Assembly (NCBI GenBank): GCA_029946075.1
Contig: JAQSDT010000680.1
Span: 1-21,406 of the forward strand
DNA length: 21,406 nucleotides
Direction of reading: 5' to 3'
DNA from: a bacterium
Lineage (GTDB): Bacteria; Pseudomonadota; Alphaproteobacteria; Rhizobiales; Xanthobacteraceae
Shown here: piece after piece, positions 1 to 7,134 of the stretch
Layout of the letters: each line of letters begins with the position of its first letter
Numbering within the stretch: the first letter of the stretch is position 1
Made by a program: the position numbers and the translations under genes
Notes under the pieces: generated by a model
Told to the model about the DNA's origin: nothing
Databases searched by the model: none
What the model saw: the letters and a program-made list of their open reading frames with translations, nothing else

Positions 1-362
1 CCGCGGTACGATCAAAAATGCGCGAAAAGGTGACGGACTGATGGCGGGTCGAATCGGCTTGCGAGAAAGTCGCATGCATGGCGATGGCAGTCCAAACGGT
101 CCCGGCCGCACCGGCGGCGGGCCGCCGGCGTCAGCGTTGTGGCATGGGCAGACCTTTAGGCAAGGGCCCGCCGTCAGGCTTTGTCGCATCGTCGTGGAAA
201 TCGGTTCGATCAGCGCGTTTTCCAGCGAAGCGGGCCCGGTTCGCGTCAAGAAAACGCGTCAAGCGGGGAATCTGGAGTCTTGGCGGGAAAGCGGATTTTT
301 CATAATGGCAGTGGTAGAAAGCACTTTCGGCGCCAGGGGTCCCCAAAGAGGCCCTGCCAGAC
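1..362. other. Region without a convincing gene
   Basis: No open frame here has a recognisable product or a convincing start. Bases 3-42 read as a short open stretch ending in TGA (KMREKVTD, stop), which could be the last codons of a gene beginning before the window, but it is too short to judge. The only structured element is the palindromic repeat at 214-258. Confidence 0.4.
214..258. repeat. Palindromic intergenic repeat, Bradyrhizobium type
   Basis: A perfect 9-bp inverted repeat, CGCGTTTTC (214-222) and GAAAACGCG (250-258), encloses the segment CAGCGAAGCGGGCCCGG followed by TTCGCGTCAA. From memory, the arrangement of TTTTCCAGCGAAG, then GGTTCGCGT, then GAAAACGCGTCAA recurs in many intergenic regions of Bradyrhizobium and relatives, usually followed by a second hairpin. 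Here the part after 260 has diverged. The inverted repeat is seen directly; membership in the dispersed family is recall and was not searched. Confidence 0.5.
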
Positions 363-439
363 GGTCCCATAGCTCAACTGGATAGAGTAACGGATTTCTA
401 CTCCGTGGGTTGCAGGTTCGAATCCTGCTGGGATCGCCA
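363..439 (+). tRNA. tRNA-Arg (anticodon UCU)
   Basis: A complete cloverleaf can be folded. The acceptor stem pairs GGTCCCA (363-369) with TGGGATC (429-435), with one G-U pair. The D arm is GCTC/GAGT. The anticodon stem ACGGA/TCCGT encloses the loop TTTCTAC, giving anticodon TCT, which reads AGA. The T arm is GCAGG-TTCGAAT-CCTGC. The discriminator is G and CCA is encoded (437-439). AGA is a rare codon in high-GC genomes, so this is a low-demand arginine tRNA. No second copy of its 3' end, as expected for an attR site, was seen in the window. Confidence 0.96.
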
Positions 440-692
440 TTGATTTCAACGCGATAACCTTTCGGATTGTTGGCGCAGAGACCCCAAGCACGTTTCGAGT
501 TTGAGCTTGACTCGATCTCCCTTCAATGGGTGGAGGCTTGCACACGCTAGATTGTGTCGCAGCCTCCAGATCACTGAACGCTATCGTTGTTATCGGGTTG
601 CATCGCAATCGCAATGTGCTGGCATCTCTTGCACTCGCCGTCGGGTTGCGGAACTATCGTTGTCGGATGGCGGGACAGGATTGACGACGAGT

Positions 693-1508
693 ATGAGTAC
701 GCGGCGGGGACGAGTGTCGAGACGATCGCTGATCCGTGAAGCTGAGAGATTGCTTCGCATAGTTGAGGGTATCGACCCATCATCCCGGAAGAAGCCATCA
801 CATACCTCAAAGCTCTTGGGCGACATTGATACGCTAATCGAGGCAATTCCGAATAGTAAGTTAGAATCGCAATTCAATTTCATTCAAAGTCACTTGCGCC
901 AAATTTCAGCAGCCCGACATGTGCCGTTGGAAACCTACTTAATATCGTCCGGGTCTGCTCATCTGCGAAGTCTGCTCTTCAGCGTGAAAGAGGTGCTTGA
1001 AGCGCCAGAAGCTTTGGACGACTACTTCACTGACGCCAAATTAGCGCCTCGACCGGAAACTTTTGACGACGAAACCGGTCAACTTGCGGCGGACGAGTAC
1101 AACGAATTGATGGCGAGCGTTGCAGTACTCGAAGCGACGCTACATCAATTTCAAAGCCGCACCATTGGAATCGGTCACAACCATCCACCCGAACCCCTCG
1201 ACGAACCAGCATGCCCGGTGTCTGATGACGATATCACTGATATCGAGCGCTTGATTGCACTGTTGAAAGAGCAACCACCGGCACCACTCGATTTACCTGT
1301 CGAAGTAGTGAACCAGTCAAAGAAGGTCAGCAAGATAGGTGAGAAGCTGTCAGAGTACTGCGACACTTTCGCTGCAGCGATGTTTAAGTCAGCCGGGACA
1401 GCCGCCGGAAAGCGTCTGATCGAAGCGCCGTTCTGGCTAGCGCTTGCAGCGGCCATCAGCAAAGTCTCAAGCGCGCTTGTCCCGTGGCTCAACACAATTG
1501 CCCACTAG
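693..1508 (+). CDS. Hypothetical protein with GIGHNHPPE motif
   Basis: The protein is 271 residues and its function is not recognised. The N-terminus (1-25) is basic and arginine-rich. A mainly helical, acidic middle leads to the motif GIGHNHPPE (159-167), a short signature I recall from many uncharacterised rhizobial proteins. Residues 246-266 (APFWLALAAAISKVSSALV) form a hydrophobic or amphipathic C-terminal helix that could contact a membrane. The frame stays open upstream to a TTG at 501, but that extension is basic, cysteine-rich and unlike real protein, so the ATG at 693 is preferred; only a weak purine stretch (GGACAGGA, about 671-678) precedes it. Base composition is clearly AT-richer than the flanking FAH gene, and the gene follows a tRNA, which suggests horizontal acquisition. 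No integrase accompanies it. Confidence 0.7.
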   Translation: MSTRRGRVSRRSLIREAERLLRIVEGIDPSSRKKPSHTSKLLGDIDTLIEAIPNSKLESQFNFIQSHLRQISAARHVPLETYLISSGSAHLRSLLFSVKEVLEAPEALDDYFTDAKLAPRPETFDDETGQLAADEYNELMASVAVLEATLHQFQSRTIGIGHNHPPEPLDEPACPVSDDDITDIERLIALLKEQPPAPLDLPVEVVNQSKKVSKIGEKLSEYCDTFAAAMFKSAGTAAGKRLIEAPFWLALAAAISKVSSALVPWLNTIAH

Positions 1509-1673
1509 CAAAAGTCCAATAGGGCGCAGTCCAGCACGGTCGCAGCAATCCCCTGATCCAAACAGCCAATGCAGTCGGTAAGTATCGCAGCGCTCTTGAA
1601 CCGGTGGACCGGCTTCCGAAAGGCCCGCATTGAACAAAGGTGACCGTGCACTAAACTTCTCATAAGCGAGGGA

Positions 1674-1694
1674 CCGAGCTGAACATAAGCTCGG
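1674..1694 (+). promoter_or_regulatory. Hairpin in the leader of the FAH-family gene
   Basis: A perfect 7-bp inverted repeat, CCGAGCT (1674-1680) and AGCTCGG (1688-1694), surrounds a 7-nt loop. It ends 22 nt before the preferred start codon at 1717. There is no T-run after it, so an intrinsic terminator is unlikely. It may be an operator or a structured leader, but no function can be assigned from sequence alone. Confidence 0.35.
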
Positions 1695-1716
1695 CACAAT
1701 GGGCGGGAAACACACG

Positions 1717-2664
1717 ATGAAGCTGGTCTATTTCGATGATTTCAAGCTGGGCGTGCTGAAGGGCGACGCCGTGATCGACGTCAGCGCCGCGGTCAAGGAT
1801 ATCCCGCACAGCGGCCCGGGCGATCTGATGAACGGCCTGATCGAGCATTGGGGCACCTACCGGGCGCGGCTGGAAACAGCGGCAGCGTCCGGCGCAGGCG
1901 TGCCGGTGTCTGGCCTACGCCTCCGTCCGCCGGTGCCGGGTCCGCGCACGATCGACTGCATGGCGGTCAATTACATGGAAGACGGCACGCGCAGCGCGCC
2001 GGCGCCGATCAACGCCTTCCACAAGTCGCCCGGCGCCATCATCGGACATGGCGACACCATGGTGCTGCCGGATGTGCCGGCTACCTGCTTCGAAGGCGAG
2101 GCTGAAGTCGCTGTTGTCATCGGCAAAAAGTGCACCAATGTCAGCGAAGCCGAGGCGATGGATTACGTCTTCGGCTACATGAACTTCATCGATGGTTCGG
2201 CGCGGGGCCTGGGGCCTCCGTCAAACGTGTTCTTCCAGATGAAAAGCCGGGACACGTTCGCGCCGATCGGCCCCTGGCTCGTCACCGCCGACGAGATCAA
2301 GGATCCGCTCAAGCTGCAGATCAGGCTGTGGAACAACGGCGTGCTGATGCAGGACTTCAACACCGACGACATGGGCCACAGGATCGGCAAATGCATCGCC
2401 TGGTTGTCATCGATTCACACGCTGCTACCCGGCGACATCGTCGCGACGGGCACCAATCATCGCGGCCTCAATCCATTCATGGACGGCGACACGATTGAGC
2501 TGGAAACCGAAGGCCTCGGCCGGTTGAAGTTTGGCATCAAGGACGATCTCAAGCGCGGCTGGGCGCGCAAGACCCGCCTTCAGATGCATGAGGAGGCCAA
2601 GGAGAAAACTCCGGGCCTTTACCCGGATCTTACTCCCCAGCTTTCGGGCAAATACGCGAAGTAA
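1717..2664 (+). CDS. Fumarylacetoacetate hydrolase family protein
   Basis: A 315-residue cytosolic enzyme of the FAH superfamily, whose members cleave or hydrate beta-dicarbonyl compounds and related ring-cleavage products using a divalent metal. The N-terminal domain (1-70) resembles the usual MKLxxF..G start. The catalytic domain begins near residue 77 (RTIDCMAVNYMEDG). HKSPGAIIGHGD (102-113) is the substrate-loop region. The metal ligands are expected at E128 and E130 in EAEVAVVIG and at D159 in NFIDGSARGL. GDIVATGTNHRGLNP is the typical C-terminal glycine-rich motif. The ATG at 1717 is preferred over one at 1699 because GGGCGGGAA lies about 8 nt before it and MKLVYF is the normal family start. 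The substrate is not predictable; the gene appears monocistronic. Family assignment is firm, specific reaction unknown. Confidence 0.93.
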   Translation: MKLVYFDDFKLGVLKGDAVIDVSAAVKDIPHSGPGDLMNGLIEHWGTYRARLETAAASGAGVPVSGLRLRPPVPGPRTIDCMAVNYMEDGTRSAPAPINAFHKSPGAIIGHGDTMVLPDVPATCFEGEAEVAVVIGKKCTNVSEAEAMDYVFGYMNFIDGSARGLGPPSNVFFQMKSRDTFAPIGPWLVTADEIKDPLKLQIRLWNNGVLMQDFNTDDMGHRIGKCIAWLSSIHTLLPGDIVATGTNHRGLNPFMDGDTIELETEGLGRLKFGIKDDLKRGWARKTRLQMHEEAKEKTPGLYPDLTPQLSGKYAK

Positions 2665-2727
2665 CGGCTGCTGGCATCCCGGTACGCCCTCTCAACCGCT
2701 GCAGATGCCTGCCACCTGACAATGCGT

Positions 2728-2753
2728 GATCGGCCTTGATTGACAGGCCGATC
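2728..2753 (+). terminator. Hairpin downstream of the FAH-family gene
   Basis: GATCGGCCT (2728-2736) and AGGCCGATC (2745-2753) form a perfect 9-bp stem with an 8-nt loop, 64 nt after the FAH-family stop codon. No T-tract follows, so it would be a non-canonical or Rho-assisted terminator. It could instead belong to the boundary of the IS66-type remnant that begins just after it. Confidence 0.4.
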
Positions 2754-2778
2754 GCCAACGCTCCAGAGCAACTGGTGG

Positions 2779-4340
2779 ATGGGGACAATGGTGATGATTT
2801 CCAGATCGTTTTCAGGCATCGCCACGATCTTGTGGTTGGCCGCGGAAGCGGAGGCGAAGGCGCGGACATTGCTGATCGAGAAGCTCAAGCTCACGATCAG
2901 GAAGCTGCGGACGAGCAATTTGGACAATCCTCTGAGCGCGGCACATTGCTGGATCAGCTCGAACTGCAGCTCGCCGATCTCGAGGAGAACGCCGCGCAAG
3001 CCGAGACTGCGGCGCAAATAGCCATAGCCGACAAAGTCACGGTGACCCCCTTCGAACGCCGCAAGCCGACGCGCCGGCCTCTGCCGGAGCATTTGCCGCG
3101 GGAACGCCTTGTCTATCCGGTGCCTGCCATCTGCCCCTGCTGCGGCGACAGCCGGTTGCGCAAGCTCGGCGAGGATGTGACCGAGACGCTGGAACTCGTC
3201 CCGCGCCAGTGGAAGGTGATCCAGCACGTCCGTGAGAAGCTGGTCTGCCGGGCCTGCGAAGCGATCAGCCAGCCGCCGGCTCCCTCGCACCCGATTGCGC
3301 GCGGGCGTGCAGGGCCGAAGCTGCTCGCCCATGTCCTGTTCGCCAAGTACGGTCTGCACCTGCCACTCCATCGCCAGAGCGACGTCCACCGGCGCGAAGG
3401 CATCGACCTCGATGTCTCGACGCTTGCGGACTGGGTGGGAGCCTCCGCAGCAACCCTGATGCCACTGGTCGACGCGATCCGAAGCCATGTCTTTGCGGCG
3501 GAACGCATCCATGCCGACGACACCACGGTGCCGGTCCCGGCCAAGGGCAAGACCCGAACTGGCCGGCTCTGGACCTACGTGCGCGACGACCGCCCGTTTG
3601 CCGGTCCCGATCCACCGGCGGCCGTGTTCTTTTACTCGCCGGATCGTGGCGGGGAGCATCCGGAGCAGCATCTGGCGGGCTATGCCGGGCTGATGCAGGC
3701 CGACGCCTACGCCGGCTTCGGCAGGCTCTATGAGTCCAATCGCAAGCCAGACCCGATCATTGAGGCCGCGTGCTGGGCGCACGGCCGGCGCAAGTTCTTC
3801 GATCTGGCGCGGCTCAGCAAGCCGCCGATCGCGGCCGAGGCGGTCAAGCGCATCGACGTCTTGTTCGCCATCGAGCGCGAGATCAACGGTCTTGCGCCGC
3901 AGGAGCGTTTGCGCGTGCGCCAGCAGCGTAGCCGACCCTTGATCGTCGAGTTGGAGGCGTGGTTGCGCGAGCAGCGCGCCAAGCTCTCCAGGAACAACGA
4001 CACGACCAAGGCGATCAATTACTGCCTCAGCCGCTGGGACGCCTTCACCCGCTTCCTCGAAGACGGGCGCATTTGCATGTCGAACAATGCCGCCGAGCGC
4101 GAACTACGGGCTGTCGCCGTAGGAAGAAGGAACTAGACCTTCGCTGGTTCCGATGAGGGCGGCCGGCGCGCCGCCGCCATTTACACCCTCATCGCCACCG
4201 CCAAGCTCAACGACATCGATCCACAGGCCTGGCTCGCCGACGTGCTGGCGCGCATCAACGATCATGCTATCCAGAGGCTGGGTGAGCTTCTGCCCTGGAA
4301 CTGGCGAAAGCCAATGCCTGATCATGTCGAAGCGGCGTGA
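2779..4340 (+). pseudogene. IS66-family transposase (TnpC), frameshifted and amber-interrupted
   Basis: The reading frame is that of an IS66 TnpC transposase, with two separate lesions. The N-terminal coiled coil (IEKLKLTIRKLR, ending about 2910) is in one frame and continues as DEQFGQSSERG only after a shift. This fits loss of one C between 2910 and 2911, since related proteins read KLRxEQFG here. The next frame carries the zinc-finger region (CPCC at about 3135, CRAC at about 3246), catalytic Asp in HADDTT and in QADAYAGF, and Glu in SNNAAERELR. It stops at TAG 4134-4136, where relatives have Trp (GRxxWxFAGSD). Without that codon the frame runs on through TFAGSDEGGRRAAAIYTL and LADVLARI to LLPWNWRKP and a TGA at 4338-4340. 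No tnpA or tnpB precedes it, and no convincing terminal inverted repeats were found. The left end is uncertain: in-frame GTG or ATG codons occur at 2776-2794. Confidence 0.9.
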
Positions 4341-4725
4341 GCCAAGAGGACACATGAGAGCGAGCGGTCTGTCCGCGGCAGATAAATCGGCGGTGACTGC
4401 CGCCTGCCAGCAGCTGATCGACGACTTCCTGAAGCCCCGATTCCTGCCCACTATCCGACCGACGCAGTTTAACTATCCCGTCGATATCCTGGGAAAGTGG
4501 CACGGAACCAAATATCGCTTCATTCAACGCTACCGCTCTGGCTTCCCGGAGAATCTCGGCGAAGAGTTCGACGCCCCGTTCGCCCGCCTCGACTGGATCA
4601 GCCGCAATCGCTTCGACATCCAGTGGCACCGGCACACCGGAGAATGGTTCTGCCTCCATCGTGGCCTAACCCTCGCCGAAGCGATCAACACTCTCAGATC
4701 TGACGGATTGCTCCATCCACCTTGA
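4324..4725 (+). CDS. DUF3024-like protein linked to IS66-type transposase
   Basis: The protein has 133 residues from ATG 4324 (a second in-frame ATG at 4354 gives 123). It begins inside the last codons of the transposase remnant, overlapping it by 17 nt in another frame, which suggests translational coupling in the original element. The central part (IRPTQFNYPV, then KYRFIQRYRSGFPE, EFDAPFARLDWI, IQWHRHTGEW and a closing LAEAINTL) follows the plan of DUF3024 proteins as I remember them: RP, then F-I-x-R-x-R, E-x-P-x-A, W-x-R, and a C-terminal LxE segment. The biochemical role of that family is unknown to me. The frame is intact although the neighbouring transposase is broken. Confidence is good that it is a gene, moderate for the family. 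Confidence 0.7.
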   Translation: MSKRREPRGHMRASGLSAADKSAVTAACQQLIDDFLKPRFLPTIRPTQFNYPVDILGKWHGTKYRFIQRYRSGFPENLGEEFDAPFARLDWISRNRFDIQWHRHTGEWFCLHRGLTLAEAINTLRSDGLLHPP

Positions 4726-4834
4726 ACATCGGAACTCTGCAAGCTTAGGTACCCAGCGGTCCTCGCCGGATGGATACGAAGATCGACAGGGGCTGGCCTT
4801 CTAGTACCAAGCAGTCAGTCACATGGGGGAACTA

Positions 4835-5218
4835 ATGACCAGCGACTTGGAGAGATTGCGCCGCGAAGCAATAGAAGGCTCTGATCGAGTTGCGCGAGAA
4901 AAGGCAGAACGTGAACGGCAAAGATTGGAGCGGCTGCCAGCCGAAGTGGCGCGCGAAATAGAGCAGTTCTGGATGCCCGCGATTAGCTACGCAATCCGCG
5001 AAAATCATACACTGAAGATCGTAAACAACGAAGAGTCTCAACTTGCCGCCGGACGGCTATTCGGGAGCCGATCAGTCTATCCGCTATTGAGAGGTCGCTG
5101 CGACGAGGCCTACGTTCGAGAGCTTCAGAAGCAACTGGGCGAGCCTTTTCGGGTTTCCAGGGGCGACTATACGGATGATTATGGCAACGAGAGCTCTCGT
5201 ACATGGGTCAGCTGGTAG
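4835..5218 (+). CDS. Hypothetical protein, coiled-coil N-terminus
   Basis: The product is 127 residues and not recognised. The first 45 residues are highly charged with a heptad-like pattern (DLERLRREAIEG, then REKAERERQRLERL) that predicts a helix or short coiled coil. The remainder is mixed, with several aromatic residues (ISYAIREN, DEAYVRELQKQLG, DDYGNESSRTWVSW). There is no signal peptide or membrane segment. An ATG at 4823 is in frame, but the one at 4835 is preferred because GGGGGA lies 4-9 nt before it. The gene stands alone between the IS66 remnant and a convergent ThDP enzyme gene. Its base composition is somewhat AT-richer than the metabolic genes, so it may have arrived with the mobile element. 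Confidence 0.65.
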   Translation: MTSDLERLRREAIEGSDRVAREKAERERQRLERLPAEVAREIEQFWMPAISYAIRENHTLKIVNNEESQLAAGRLFGSRSVYPLLRGRCDEAYVRELQKQLGEPFRVSRGDYTDDYGNESSRTWVSW

Positions 5219-5297
5219 ACGGCACCGTTGATGCGCAATCTCTCTTCGATCACAACGAACCAAGACATACGGTGACAGCCAGTACGGCGACCGCCAA

Positions 5298-6962
5298 TCA
5301 ACGCTTCCCTTCAATGGTGATTTCCACAAGATACGGCCGACCGCTCGCCACCGCCTTGGCAACGGCGCCAGCAATCTCGTCCGCCTTCTCGACCCTCACC
5401 GCCTCCACCCCCATCCCCGCCGCCAGATGCACGAAGTCAAGCGTCGGGCCCGTGATATCCATGTTCTGATACGCATGCTGGGTGCCGGCTTCAAAATTCT
5501 GGCGCCAGACGTCCACATTGTGCTTGAGGATGCGGTATTCGCGGTTCGCCAGCACCACGAAGACGATCGCGAGCTTGTGGTGGGCAGCCGTCCACAGCGA
5601 CTGGATCGCATACATCGCCGAGCCGTCGCCGGAGACGCAGACGACCGGCCGGTCCGGCATCGCGACCATGACGCCGATCGCGCCGGCAAGGCCTTGGCCG
5701 ATGCCGCCGCCGCGGCCGCCGAAATAATCGCCAAAACCGCGATAGTTGAAGGCGCGCGCCAGATCGAGGCTCGCCGTGATGCTTTCGTCGACGATGACGA
5801 CGTTGTCGGGCAGACCGCGGCGAAGCTCGGCGACGACGCGCGGCATCGAACTCGGCTCGCGGTTCCAGCCCTTTTCGGCACGCGCGCGATAGGCCTCCTT
5901 CTCCCTCGCCTGCAAGTCGGCCAGCATGGCCTTGCGGCCTTGCGCGGCCTGTTTGAAGGCTGCACTCGCCTTTGCGGCCAGCGCCTCCGTCAAGGCGCGC
6001 AGGCTGATGGCGATGTCGCCGACGATTCCGGCAGCGATCCGGTTGTTGAGCGCGAGACGCTCAGTCGAGGCTTCGATCTGCAGCAGCGGTACACCGTCCG
6101 CGACGTGCCCGCCCGGAGCAAACCAGATGTCCTCGAAGAAGGGACCGCCGACCAGCAACACGAGGTCGGTATCGCCGAGGACTTTACGCACCTGCCTTGC
6201 GTCGCCCGGCAGCGACTGGCGGTAGCAGGGATGGCCGGTCGGGAACGGCGCGTGGTGGCGCAGCCCCTCGAACCACACGGTGGCGCCGATCGCCTCCGCC
6301 AGCGCCACCAGCGCGCCTTCGCCGCGCGAGATGGCGACATCGTCGCCGGCGATGATGGCCGGCCGCTGCGACTTCAGCAGCAACGCTGCCAGGGCCTCGA
6401 TTCCTGCCGGGTCGGGCCGGGTCGTTCGCCACAAATTATCCGGCGCCATTGCCTCGACGTCGGTCTCCTGTTCCAGGACGTCGATCGGCAGCGAGACGAA
6501 CACCGGCCCTTGCGGTGCGTCCGTCGCCACCTTGAACGCGCGCCGCATGATCGGCGCGATCTCGTCGGCGCGCTCGATCTGCACGCTCCACTTGGTCACG
6601 GGTGCGGCCATCGCCACGAGGTCGTGGCCGAGCAGCGGATTCTTCAGCCGCATCCGCGTGTCTTGCTGGCCGGCCGTCACCACCACCGGCGAATTGGCTT
6701 TCAGGGCGCCGTAGAGCGAGCCGATGCCGTTGCCGAGGCCGGGCGCCACGTGCAGATTGGCGACGGTGACCCGCCCCGATGCCTGCGCGTAAAAGCTGGC
6801 GGCGCTGACGGCGACGCCTTCATGCAAGGCCATGATGTATTCGAGCTGCGGAAAGGCCGGCAGGCTGTCGAGCAGCGGCGTTTCCGTCGTGCCGGGATTG
6901 CCGAAGATATGACGCACGCCGTGCGACACGAAGGATTCCATCAGGACACGGCGTCCGCGCAT
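5298..6962 (-). CDS. Thiamine-diphosphate enzyme, benzoylformate decarboxylase-like
   Basis: A 554-residue ThDP-dependent enzyme with the three-domain plan of the pyruvate-decarboxylase/BFDC superfamily. The N-terminal PYR domain has GNPGTTETPLL (21-31), the cofactor-activating Glu48 in ALHEG and His71 in NLHVAPGLGNG, followed by VVTAGQQDTR. The PP domain carries GDGSAMYAIQSLWTA (from 445) ending at Asn473 (VLANRE), the Mg-ThDP motif. Overall this is closest to benzoylformate decarboxylase, which converts benzoylformate to benzaldehyde and CO2. However, the BFDC Ser26 position is Thr here, and the region of BFDC His281 reads FFEDIWF with no His, so the substrate may differ. The start at 6962 follows AGGAAG at a good distance; 6974 and an internal Met 7 codons further are alternatives. 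No mandelate-pathway genes flank it. Confidence 0.88.
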   Translation of the reverse strand: MRGRRVLMESFVSHGVRHIFGNPGTTETPLLDSLPAFPQLEYIMALHEGVAVSAASFYAQASGRVTVANLHVAPGLGNGIGSLYGALKANSPVVVTAGQQDTRMRLKNPLLGHDLVAMAAPVTKWSVQIERADEIAPIMRRAFKVATDAPQGPVFVSLPIDVLEQETDVEAMAPDNLWRTTRPDPAGIEALAALLLKSQRPAIIAGDDVAISRGEGALVALAEAIGATVWFEGLRHHAPFPTGHPCYRQSLPGDARQVRKVLGDTDLVLLVGGPFFEDIWFAPGGHVADGVPLLQIEASTERLALNNRIAAGIVGDIAISLRALTEALAAKASAAFKQAAQGRKAMLADLQAREKEAYRARAEKGWNREPSSMPRVVAELRRGLPDNVVIVDESITASLDLARAFNYRGFGDYFGGRGGGIGQGLAGAIGVMVAMPDRPVVCVSGDGSAMYAIQSLWTAAHHKLAIVFVVLANREYRILKHNVDVWRQNFEAGTQHAYQNMDITGPTLDFVHLAAGMGVEAVRVEKADEIAGAVAKAVASGRPYLVEITIEGKR

Positions 6963-7134
6963 TCGCTTCCTCATCTGTTTCGCGCATCATCCGCCGGGAC
7001 GCCGGTGATGGCAACCCGCGCAAGCGGCTACAAGGGGCTGGTCAAGTGCACGCAATCCCCAGTCATTCGGCTTCGGGCCGTTTCTTTTTGCCGTTGCAGG
7101 GTGCAAACTTACGAATGGAAGGTGGGGCCGCAAC

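Noticed and set aside
41..385. Open frames before and into the tRNA, both strands
   Set aside because: They overlap the tRNA or the palindromic repeat, have no ribosome binding site and have low-complexity Arg/Gly/Pro composition.
501..692. N-terminal extension of the GIGHNHPPE protein from TTG 501
   Set aside because: It is Cys/Arg-rich, without a ribosome binding site, and unlike the downstream protein composition.
440..1716. Direct repeat of the tRNA 3' end marking an attR site
   Set aside because: No second copy of GGTTCGAATCCTGC was found downstream.
2619..3782. 387-codon minus-strand open frame
   Set aside because: It lies opposite the IS66 transposase and the FAH gene end, with no recognisable motif.
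2660..4830. Terminal inverted repeats and target duplication of the IS66-type element
   Set aside because: Comparing both flanks by eye gave no pair of matching ends; the boundaries are left open.
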